Shown here piece by piece: positions 23,277-32,909 of a stretch of 64,000 nt of DNA. The position numbers and the translations under genes are program-made. The stretch lies in the NCBI RefSeq assembly GCF_932294415.1, contig NC_065541.1:50756290-50820289 (forward strand), read 5' to 3'. Position 1 is the stretch's first letter. Every line of letters starts with the position of its first letter. The notes beneath the pieces are model-generated. The model ran no database searches. It was given only the letters and a program-made list of their open reading frames with translations, and was not told the origin of the DNA. The stretch comes from Quercus robur. Lineage: Eukaryota > Streptophyta > Magnoliopsida > Fagales > Fagaceae.

Positions 23277-24627
23277 CATGGTTTTAAAAACCGGTACGAT
23301 GAAAGAACCGGTCGAGGAGCTAATTACCGGTTTTCTGGTCGGACCGAGGTTCAACCGATGGTTGAACCGGTGACGTCATAAATAATTTAATTATTATTTA
23401 TTTAAATTATATAAATAATTAATAATTTTTAAATTATATATAAAAATATATATATATATATATATTAACAAGTGTGTGTAAAAGTCAAACAGGTGTAAAA
23501 ACAGTAAAATATTATACAAAATCACTCAGTCACTCATCTCTCCCTAGTCCCTACTCTCTCGACACTGTGCTTTCTCCAACAACAAAAAAAAAAAAAAAGT
23601 TTCCCTTCCACAGACCAAATCGGCAAATCTCAGATCCAAAGCCTCCGATCCACTCCCAGATGCCACTCATCACCGGCCATCGATCCACTCATCGGTGCCA
23701 TTCATCACCGACCACCGATCCACTCATCGGCGCCACTCATCACCGATTGCATCTCCACTGCCATCGGCGCCATTCATTACCGATCCAATCATCACCGATC
23801 CACTGAGTTTTTTTTTTTCTTTTTTCTTTCCGTTATCCTCCATCGTCGTCGGCCCCACTGTTTCTTGGCCACCTCCACCATCGTTGATTCATTCTTTTAA
23901 TCTCAGTTCTGGATTTTTTTTTCCTTTATTGTTGTGAAGCTTTATCGATTTGGGTTTTTGGATGGTTTATGGGTCTTGGTGGTGGCTGGGTTTGTGGGTT
24001 GTGGTGGATGGTTGGGATGTTTTGTGGGTCTTGGTGGTGGCTGAGTTGTGGGTTTTGGGTGGGTAGTTGAAATGGTTTGAGGCGGAGAGGGCAAGCGGCG
24101 ACTGGCGAGGCAGTGAGGTGGAGAGAGTGAGGCGGAGAGGGCGAGCGGCGACTGGCGAGGCAGTGAGGTGGAGAGAGTGAGGCGGAGAGGGCGAGCTCTG
24201 AGCGGCGAGGCAGAGAGGCTGTGAGCGGTGAGGAAGAGAGGCTGTGAGCTTGGGTGAGGCGGAGATATTGAGATTGGAGAGTCTGAGTTTGAGATAGTGA
24301 AAAATGAAAATGACAAACACAAAATGAGAGTGACTGAGTGAGCTTTAGGGTTAGGATCCCAGCCTAAAACGATGTAGTTTTGTTGTTTTAGGCCTAAAAC
24401 AACAAAACTACGTCGTTTTAGGCTGGGAAAGGACAAAAAAAATTAAAAAATAAATAACCGGTCAGTAACCGGTTTAACCGTGCCGGTTCCCGGTTTTCCG
24501 GTTGAACCGGCTGGTTTTTACTGTTTCACGGTTTTTTCATTATTTTCGGTTTTTTAACATAACCGGACCGGATTGAAGGCCGGTTCCCGGTCGGACCGGC
24601 CGGTCCGGTCCGGTTTTTAAAACTATG
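23277..24627. mobile_element. hAT-like non-autonomous element inside element C
   Basis: The ends are inverted repeats of 18 bp with one mismatch (CATGGTTTTAAAAACCGG against CATAGTTTTAAAAACCGG read inward). The 8-bp duplication CCTAGGAC flanks it at 23269-23276 and 24628-24635, which fits hAT elements. The subterminal regions are dense in CCGGTT/AACCGG motifs. The interior has a poly(A) tract, ATCACCGATCCACTC-type repeats (about 23660-23800), a tandem GAGGCGGAGAGGGCGAGCGG repeat (about 24080-24240) and a 70-bp palindrome. No transposase is visible. The 164-aa Pro/Thr/Ser-rich frame at 23942-24436 minus looks like repeat translation. Confidence 0.75.
24358..24427. repeat. Near-perfect 70-bp palindrome
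   Basis: Two 35-bp arms, 24358-24392 and 24393-24427, are reverse complements with one mismatch and no loop. The centre reads TTTTAGGCCTAAAA. It lies in the hAT-like element and could form a cruciform. Confidence 0.9.
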
Positions 24628-25111
24628 CCTAGGACTGTGGCGAACATATTACGGGTCGATGTATAATCAGAGGGTAAATGTGAATTCTGGGAGGAATCTA
24701 AGGACTTCAGTTTTCTGGGGGATTAAGGGATTCACATATGAAAGAAACAACTCATGTCCACCCTCTTTATATAAGGGACGAAGAGGATGGCCTTAAATGT
24801 GTTCAGATCTTCAAGGAAATCTGCCAGCAAGAATGCGCCTATTCCGCTCCCCCACGTTATCAGTAGCCATTGAATTTGAGAGGTCTCGTGAAGGGAAAAC
24901 ATTAAAGACCTACTTCGGGTAGCCAAACGGACAGAACGTATAAATGCTAAATCAAGAAGGATATCTCGTAGATCGGAGCGTTTCCTGGGCATTCGGAGAA
25001 TTGACAACGCCAGGGAAGGGTCGAATTAATTGAGCCGTAATAAAGGCTCGGAGTTACCAAAACCCCCCTCTCCAACCAAGAGGTCGGACAGCAGGGATTT
25101 TGAGGGGCTAT

Positions 25112-25717
25112 TGTGGGGCCCAACAATATATGGGCCAGGCCCACTTGTTCGCAGGAAGCTTTAAGGCCCAAGCCGAAGAAGGTGGTAGTCCAAGCTCATT
25201 AGCGCAAAGCACAAATGGGCCCAGAAAAGCGGCCAAGGACGGTGCAGCCCTCGGCTGGCCCAAAGCTCCACCAAGAAAAGGGGGCAAAAGCGGCATAAGG
25301 ATAATCTTGAAAGAAAATCTGAAATATCTGGGAAAGGCTGCCCTTACTACCTTTCCCAGACAAAACTAACAGAGCCATGTCCTTTAGCTTTATCAACTAC
25401 TCCCAATGACTTGGGTCTGAGACTGATGGGACAAATATCAGTCTTGGAAATGTCGACCCTACACGTGGACGAAGGAAATTGAACGCATGCGAGTATAAAA
25501 GAAAAAAATATGTAACCTAAAGGACCCGGGGGGCAGTCCCACTAGGAAAAAGAGGGTTCCTGAGGTGAATACACCTAAGCCATGTATGAACACCTTAACA
25601 AAAACCACAACTGGGTAAACACGACTTAGCCTTTCGATCCCACTCTCTACAAATGATATTGTATGGGCCCATTCACGTCCTGACCCAACTACAATTTTGG
25701 TTCGTTCTACGTGACCC

Positions 25718-25721
<4 letters not shown>
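25112..25721 (+). repeat. 3' LTR of element C
   Basis: 610 bp direct repeat of 18412-19023 with TATA box at 25494-25501. A purine-rich GAGGGGCTAT tract lies just upstream (about 25102-25111). TATAT target duplication follows. Confidence 0.9.
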
Positions 25722-25754
<33 letters not shown>

Positions 25755-27030
25755 AGTGAACAAGAAAATTTCATGCATTAATAATAAAATTGCATGTTTG
25801 ACTTTATTTGGCTTTGCTATTCTTTCTGTTTTCCCCATTCTTAATTTTCATAGCTTAGTGCTTAGCCTTATAAATTATAATCATATTGCACTTCTGAAAT
25901 ATATATATACACACACGCACGCACGCACAACCAAAGACTTCATTGTTACAATTATTGATTTTGCTCACTAGTCTCTTCAATGGGGCTAAGTGTACAGTTA
26001 TGGCTCATCTAGATTTCTTACTCTTGCATGCCCAGGCTCGACACCATTATGGTCACACCCAAGTGGAAGACGACAACTCAAATCACCCCTACCCAATTTT
26101 ATTTTTCAGCAAAAAAAAAAATTATGGATTTTGTAGCCAAATTATTAAAAAAAAAAAAAAAATTTGTTTTAAATTTAGAAATTGGTTAGTCCCATTAAAT
26201 TGTTTGGCAAGTTATTTTCCCAAAACATTTTTGTTTTTTTGTCTTCTAAATGACTGTGCAAAATAGAAAATCTCCCTAAAGTTGTTTTTTATTCTTCATT
26301 TTCCGTTCCTAGTAGCATTTTTTTGTAATAAAAGCAACCGCTTTTCGTATTATTATTCTAACGAAAATCAATGTTCCTATCTGGCTGTCTCTCTAGTCTC
26401 TTCTCCCCCAAACGTCAGATTGAAAAGTTAAGAACCACTGATGTCCGCCGACGAAGATATATGTGACACCATGCCACGTTTGTCTTATTAAAATAAAAAG
26501 ATATATATATATATATATATATTTTTTTTTTTTATGAAAGTGGCTTTCCTACCGGCTGCTACCATAGTAACATTTTACCCATTGGATCTGGGCATGCAAA
26601 CAAGGGAAATACTAACGTTTGTTTTATTAGTTTGCAAAAAATTTTGTACTAAAATTTTATATTAATGTTAGAATTTCTTTTAACTTAAAACTCCTTTACG
26701 GGAATTTTTAGTTAATATGATCGTGATATGTATTATTCTTTATTCTTCTTTCATGTGAGTGAAATGTTAAATATCAATGTTATATGTATGTCTTACAAAT
26801 TGATATGACACTAATAATAATTATTAAAAAAAAAAGCAATTTTGATACTTATTTATTATTTTGTTGAAATCTACTAATTGGATTCATTACCACACAAATT
26901 TATAATTTTGTAATAGCTTTAAAATTTTTCTTCACATAATACAGCTCCTTTGTTGTGGTATCATACATCCAATGGCGGTAGAATCATGAATTTATCTATG
27001 GGGTCAAGTTAAAATGCAATGATTAAGTGT
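25722..27030. other. AT-rich intergenic sequence, no gene seen
   Basis: It contains (AT)n and (AC)n-type runs near 25721-25928 and 26500, and homopolymer tracts. Short frames (for example 25756-25971 and 25943-26266) have no recognisable domains. Confidence 0.6.
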
Positions 27031-27353
27031 GGGTTTGGATACAAGTCCACGTCCGCGTTTGGCACTGTAGTGCGTTTTTAGCTTTTTTTTTTTTTTTTTT
27101 TTTCCCAGCCACAGTTGTTGACCAAGTCTTTCGTGAATAGTGCACGGGTGCACTATTCACAGACCCACAGTTGTTGACCAAGTCTTTCGTGAATAGTGCA
27201 CGGGTGCACTATTCACAGACCTAGAAACTTCACTTTTTAGTCACTTTTTCATTAAAAATGAGTTCCAGGTACTATTCACTCATTTAAAAATTATTTTGCT
27301 ACAGTATTTTCAGTTTTCAATTTCAGCAAAATAAGTTTTATCCAAACGGACCC
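27031..27353. mobile_element. MITE with GGGTTTGGATAC-type ends
   Basis: Left end GGGTTTGGATAC and right end TATCCAAACGGACCC are imperfect inverted repeats. Inside are a T tract, a 58-bp direct duplication with palindromes (27127-27216) and a CACTTTTTCATTAAAAATG segment typical of this common plant family. It is non-coding. The target duplication is not clear. Confidence 0.6.
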
Positions 27354-27409
27354 TAAATTATTTACACACACACACACATATATTATATATACTAGCGTAA
27401 AAAAATCAC

Positions 27410-27590
27410 AAGGTGTTGGTCTAGTGATTCCTAAGGCCACATAAAATCAATGAGGTCTTGAGTTCAAAACTCCTAACTGGCATCTTAGGATTACTTGAAG
27501 GGTTTTTTTTTTTTTTTTTTCCTCCTGTAATTAGCTAATGTGCATGGGAGAGGGGAACTACACATACTTGGAGGAATACTCAGTTTCTCA
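27410..27590 (+). mobile_element. tRNA-derived SINE
   Basis: A pol III A-box-like TTGGTCTAGTGA is at 27416-27427 and a B-box-like GAGTTCAAAACTC at 27460-27472, about 35 bp apart, as in tRNA-derived plant SINEs. A T tract (about 27503-27520) and a unique tail follow. End points are approximate. Confidence 0.55.
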
Positions 27591-28560
27591 AATAGCTTTG
27601 GACATCCGCAATAATAAAAATAAATAAATAAATAAAAATAGTAATGTCAAAAAATTATAAACATTTTCAACATGGAAATGAAATATTTTATAAAATAACA
27701 GATGCATAAAAAAAAATGTCAACAAACTTGATAAATATGTGCTGAAATTAAGAAAAATATTATACTTCTTAGTTTTTACCCCTCTTTTTGATCTAAAATC
27801 AAAGTGTAAAATAAAAAAAAGTGAACTATCTTGATTTAATCTCCTAAGCGTAGCGTGATAGTAAAACATAAATTTATTCAACTTTTTGGTCAAGTCATAA
27901 GAGAACTAGGTCATTCTAGTCTTATTTTATTTTATTTTTATTAGTTGGACAGTAACAAAATTGTGAGCTATGAACCATTATTTATTTTTATTTTTTTAAA
28001 AGATTTAAAGTGACAATTTAGTAGACAATTGTTCATAAAATTATTACCTAGCAAATTAACTTAATTATATTATATATTCAAAATAAAAAACTCTAACCAA
28101 TTACACATGCACATATATATTTAAAAATTTTAGCACATGAATATATTAAACTTAAAAGAAAAACTTATATGGACGTTGGGAGACCCATTAATTGTTTCAA
28201 AATTTTAAACTATTAGGAGATAATAAATTTAATCAAATATTTTTAACAACTATTGGCCTTAGTGGGCTCTACTGCTGCAGACAACCTTCGACAGTAACCA
28301 CATTCCTCCACTTCTCTCGAATAGCAATGAGCAAGGCCACGTCCTCTATGTACCGTATCAATCAACTATATATATATCATCGCATCTAACCAAATTCAGA
28401 CTATCACCTTTGTATTCGTTGTGTATTTTCTTCCCTGTTCATGAAAAAGAATAGATGCACATGCACCATAGAGCCACTCAACTTGCCCACTCTGCAAAGC
28501 GTTGGATTGAGTTCGTACTCAACTTGCCCACTCTCCAAAGCCTTGGACTAAGTTCATAAT
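27591..28560. other. AT-rich intergenic sequence, no gene seen
   Basis: Only short low-complexity frames (for example 27588-27893 minus, Phe/Leu-rich). No RNA gene was recognised. Confidence 0.6.
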
Positions 28561-29391
28561 GATACCCCTGGCCCCCACTAATACTCTAAATTGTATATTT
28601 AGGTACATATCTTACTGTTAAGAAATTTCACATCAATCAACTGACTTAACAAGTGCTACATACACTTATCCCACATGAGAGTCACATATTGGAATTGGAT
28701 GATGGCTTTATATGTGCTTAGGCTTTTTTTTGAGAAAGATATATGTGCTTAAGCTACCTTGGAAGTTTTGGCATGAGCCGCGTGGCCCTAGGGCTTACGC
28801 AGTTACGCTTATCAGACCTTCATCTACTCTTCTCTTTCTTAATTATTTAGCAAAAAAAAAAAAAAAGGAATTTATATAACCATTCAATTGTCGTCTTACG
28901 TCCATTCAAAATGATAGCCTTGTTAAGAAATCTCACATCAATCGACTGACTTAACAAGTGCTATATACACTTATCCCACATGAGAGTCGCATATTGGAAT
29001 TGGATGATGGCTTTATATGTGCTTAGGCTTTTTTTTTTTTTTTTTTTTTTTTGAGAAAGACATATGTGCTTAAGCTACCTTGGGAATTTTGCCATAAGCC
29101 GTGTGGCCCTAGGGCTTACGCAGTTACGCCTATCAGACCTTTATCTACTCTTTTCTTTCTTAATTATTTAGCAAAAAAAACAAAGGAATTTATATAACCA
29201 TTCAATTGTCGTCTTACGTCCATTCAAAATGATACCCCCGACCCCCACTGATACTCTAAATTGTATATTTGGGCACATATCTTACTGTTAAGAAATCTCA
29301 CATCAATCAACTGACTTAACAAGTGCTATATATACTTATCCCACATGAGAGTTGCATATTGGAATTGGATGATGGCTTTATATGTGCTTAG

Positions 29392-29428
<37 letters not shown>

Positions 29429-29595
29429 AGAAAGATATATGTGCTTAAGCTACCTTGGGAGTTTTGGCATGGGCCGCGAGGCCCTAGGGCTTACGCAGTT
29501 ATGCCTGTCAGACCTTTATCTACTCATCTCTTTCTTAATTATTTAGGAAAAAAAAAAAAAAAAAAGAATTTATATAACCATTCAATTGTCGTGTT
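28561..29595 (+). repeat. Three-copy tandem repeat of about 320-360 bp
   Basis: Units start near 28561, 28912 and 29231. Each contains CACATCAATC(A/G)ACTGACTTAA, CTTATCCCACATGAGAG, TTGGAATTGGATGATGGC, a T tract of very different length, CCCTAGGGCTTACGCAGTTA and TATATAACCATTCAATTGTC. The middle copy lacks the segment with CCCCCACTAATACTC. An unequal crossover origin is likely. The open frame at 29345-29695 is part of it. Confidence 0.85.
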
Positions 29596-29960
29596 TATAG
29601 TAAATGGTATCAAATATCACCAACTTGCACACATGTACGTACAAAAGTGCAAAAACAACCAAAATCGTGAGTTGAAGACACATTTACAATTTTAATGGTT
29701 AATATTGAATATATCAAATGAGATACATAATTGGTAGACAAGGAACCATTCCTCTTTTTTATTAGTTTTTCCTCTCCTTTTTTTTTTAAATGTTGGCTAT
29801 AGTCCTTGCTTGCAGTACAAAAAAGTTGTCTAACACAACAATGTTCTCATTTAGCATTCAATCATATTACTAAGCGGAATGGTTTACAGTAGCACAAGAT
29901 GTTAAATACTCACTCAGGTGAGATTGCAAATTATAGGTGGGTGAATTAGATTACAACTAA

Positions 29961-31737
29961 TCATAACTGGTCAACGACACCTTTGGGTTGATTTGTGACA
30001 GGTAACATTGGATTACATTTTGGATCTTCTTCAGCTACTTGGCCTTGCTTCGCACATTCTGCTCCCTCACTGCTTTTGCCCCATAAAAGAACATACATGC
30101 CACTTATAACTAGGATAGATCCCAAGATACTGTCAATACCAATGAAAAAATTAAGTCAAGGACAGTTTAATTATCTGATAAACAAGAAACTAATGAAAAG
30201 TGGCCAAAAGTGTTAACCTTCCAAGGTACATTTGTTCATGCAAGACAGAGAAATCAAAGATGGCCACAAATATCTGTATGAAGGGGGTAAATGCTGATGT
30301 GAAGACTGGACCTCTTTGTTTGAGACACCATGACATTGCCACATAGCACAAGCCTGATCCCACCATCCCCTGTATCCAAAATTGAACTAGGTTTATGGAG
30401 TATGCATCCTAAGTTTAGATTAAATATTACTCAAAGAATAACTAATAAGAGATATGAATTTGAAATTTGAAAAGAATGTTTCTACAAAATTAAAAGACAA
30501 GTCATTTTGATTGTATGCTTTGCAACATTTGAATCTTAAAGAGAGTACTTACAGCATACACGACACTTAGTATCTCTAAACTACCTTTCAAAAACCACAT
30601 GGCCAGGTTCCTCTTGATGATCAAACTCAAGATGCATGACTGAATGGCACCAAAGAAGTTCAAAATTGCTGTGCTTGAATATTGGCATGAATATCTTTTG
30701 CCAATCCTTGCTTGTATGAGGAACCATGAAGACCACATAAGGGAGCCTGCAACCAAAAATATCGAACCAATGGCCCACCTCTCTCTTGTAGCTGGAATCA
30801 ACATGCCATGGTTTGTTATGTGAGTTGAGGCTTGTGAATGAGTTTTGCTTAAGGGCATTCCTTTGTAAAGGGTTAATAACAAAGCACCACTGACGCATAC
30901 CAGAGTACCTAACACCTTAGCCCTCCCTCCTTTGCTTTTCAAGTTTACTTTCTCTAGACTGCAATTACAAACCAGAGATGAAAATATTGTATCTTCAGTC
31001 AATAAAAGTAATAAATTGTCTTATTTATTTTACTTACCCAAATGGAAGTGCCAATAGAAATGTGTTAATAGGCACCATGTTCAAGAAAGCACAGGCGAAT
31101 GTGGCAGATGTGTATTGGAGTCCAAGAAGGAAGAAGTATTGCGTGAATGTTACTCTGAAAAAACATCAGAAATTGTCTGAGGTTCTCAACAACAGTATAA
31201 TGGTTATAATTCAAATGGACAATTAGCAGAACTCCATCAATGTAGAATGTCATTACTAACCCGATTAGAGCACTTAAGAAAAATTGAAATAATATACGAG
31301 CTGTAAGTTCTGGTCTACTTTTCCTGCAGGAAATCTTACCATATTTAGCCTCTTCATTAAACTTGTCCAAAAGAATAAGAGAATTCTAATATATACATAT
31401 TACGGTAAAAAAGGGAGCATTTTGATTCAAGTGAAACGTTTTAGTTGACATGTGTTACCAACTCACCATTGAGCTGAATGAAATTATGCAAGTGAATATA
31501 ATATATCCTAGCTGATAAATACAATCTTTAGATGGAAACGTTAAGAAGCTATTACCTTTCCCAGAAGTAGGCAATGGGCGCCAAGAAAATAGCAGCAATT
31601 GACTGTCTGTATGTAACAATAATTAATTGGTTCATTCCTTCATCAAGAACCTTCTTAAGAAACAAATTCACCACAGCCAGTGCAAAACTAACAGCTAACA
31701 TGATAACTACAGGCTTCCATTCTCTAGAGCAGTTCAT
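29961..31737 (-). CDS. WAT1-related (EamA/DMT family) membrane transporter
   Basis: The six-exon model is 31737-31556, 31323-31261, 31154-31038, 30958-30553, 30369-30218 and 30129-29961. All introns are GT-AG, phases agree, and the total of 1089 nt gives 362 aa, normal for the family. The start is the first in-frame ATG (MNCSREWKPV). Exons 1-3 give the first EamA domain, including LDEGMNQLIIVTYRQSIAAI, KSRPELTARILFQ and FTQYFFLLGLQYTSATFACA. Exon 4 has KVNLKSKGGRAKVLGTLVCV and starts the second EamA domain, which ends in ILGSILVISGMYVLLWGK before a hydrophilic tail. The family (plant MtN21/UMAMIT) has ten membrane segments; members export amino acids or auxin at plasma membrane or tonoplast. 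The substrate of this copy is unknown. It is probably closest to the At1g25270/At1g68170 group, from memory. Confidence 0.9.
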
Positions 31738-32909
31738 CTTAACTAGATGCACAGCCTACTCTCTCTTCTACCTTCTTGCTTAGAAACACAATGCAATAAT
31801 AAGGCCTATTTGTGTGCTTGGATTTATAGGCAAAACCACTCCAAAATGGGAATGTACATGAATAAGAATCTGCAACACATCAACCCCTTTTTAGAAATGA
31901 ACTTTGTGACCCTTGAGAGAATTTTGTAATCCTCTATTGCCACTAACTTTTGCATATGTGAGATTACTTCATAAGTTGCTAAGCTGATAACTATACGATA
32001 CACATCATTATATGACCTCAAGAGTTTTATCAATACTCTACTTTTCATTTAAATACTAACCATTATGAGAACAGGAGAGCTCTGTGCCACTCAAATTTTC
32101 TTTGTTGTTAATCATATCATACATAGAAGCAATAAGAATCATAAAATTAAAGTCCGACAGACATGACAAATTAGCATCCCTTTCTTATTAGTGGAATCTA
32201 ATACTTAATGGAAATAAATTGGCCATTATCAGTGTAATATACGTGAGAACATTATGTCTATTCTTAGTTAAAAGCTAAATGAATGCTTGCTGACTATAAC
32301 TCGTTATGCAAGGAAATTTTCTATTCATATACGCCAGTAAAGTTTGCATATTGCAAATGCCATTGTTATATTGTGCGTGTGTGAATGCAGCTATAAAGTT
32401 CTACATGAAACATTCGTTAATTAAATATGGAGAAACTATACTGAACTTTTTTCTACAGTTCCCTACGTGTGCACTCTCTGGGATTTGTATCACTTGTCAA
32501 TATTTCATTGCATTGATTTATTCCTAATGCTATAAAGATGTTGGGATGGTTTGGTGTAAAGGGTGGAGATTGAAGGTGGCATATCCAATTAAAATATCAT
32601 AGTTGTCCAAGTATATATGCTTGTGTATGTTTTGATTATTATCTTATTTGTATCAATGTAGTACTTTTCATTATTCCAAACATGCTGGTCTCAAAAAGAA
32701 AAAAAAATTATTCCAAACATGCTGCGTTTCTTTTCTGGTGTAGCAAACACACAACTTTTCACGGAATTCAGGCAACTAAATAATGTAACTTTTTTTGAAA
32801 CTCCTATTTGGGTGCATATGCTAATGCTAGATTGGACGGGTGCTTTTAGCTTAATTTTAGTTTACTTTGCTTATTTAATCTGTTGGGTACGTTTATAGAT
32901 AGAAATAAA
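31738..32909. promoter_or_regulatory. Upstream region of the WAT1-related gene
   Basis: AT-rich sequence without coding potential between the WAT1-like start codon and a Helitron. It should hold the promoter (minus strand), but no TATA box or other element could be fixed with confidence. Confidence 0.3.

Larger units (their letters stand above)
18412..25721 (+). mobile_element. LTR retrotransposon C, non-autonomous, related to A
   Basis: LTRs are 18412-19023 (612 bp) and 25112-25721 (610 bp). They are nearly identical apart from a 3-nt difference close to the end and a poly(A) length change. The target duplication TATAT (18407-18411 and 25722-25726) lies in an (AT)n run. The LTR resembles A's LTR in blocks (TGTGGGGCCCAA start, GGCCAGGCCCA, CCTACACGTGGACGAAGG, CTCTACAAATGATATTGT). 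The interior holds a PBS, a 16-copy 80-bp array, a second degenerate array, purine-rich sequence and an inserted hAT-like element. No gag-pol was recognised. Confidence 0.9.

Noticed and set aside
23942-24436. 164-codon Pro/Thr/Ser-rich frame (minus)
   Set aside because: It runs across tandem repeats and the palindrome of the hAT-like element and shows no domain.
31738-31752. Upstream GTG-initiated extension of the WAT1-like protein (HLVK)
   Set aside because: Plant nuclear genes start at ATG and the next codon ATG (31737-31735) gives the family-typical N-terminus.
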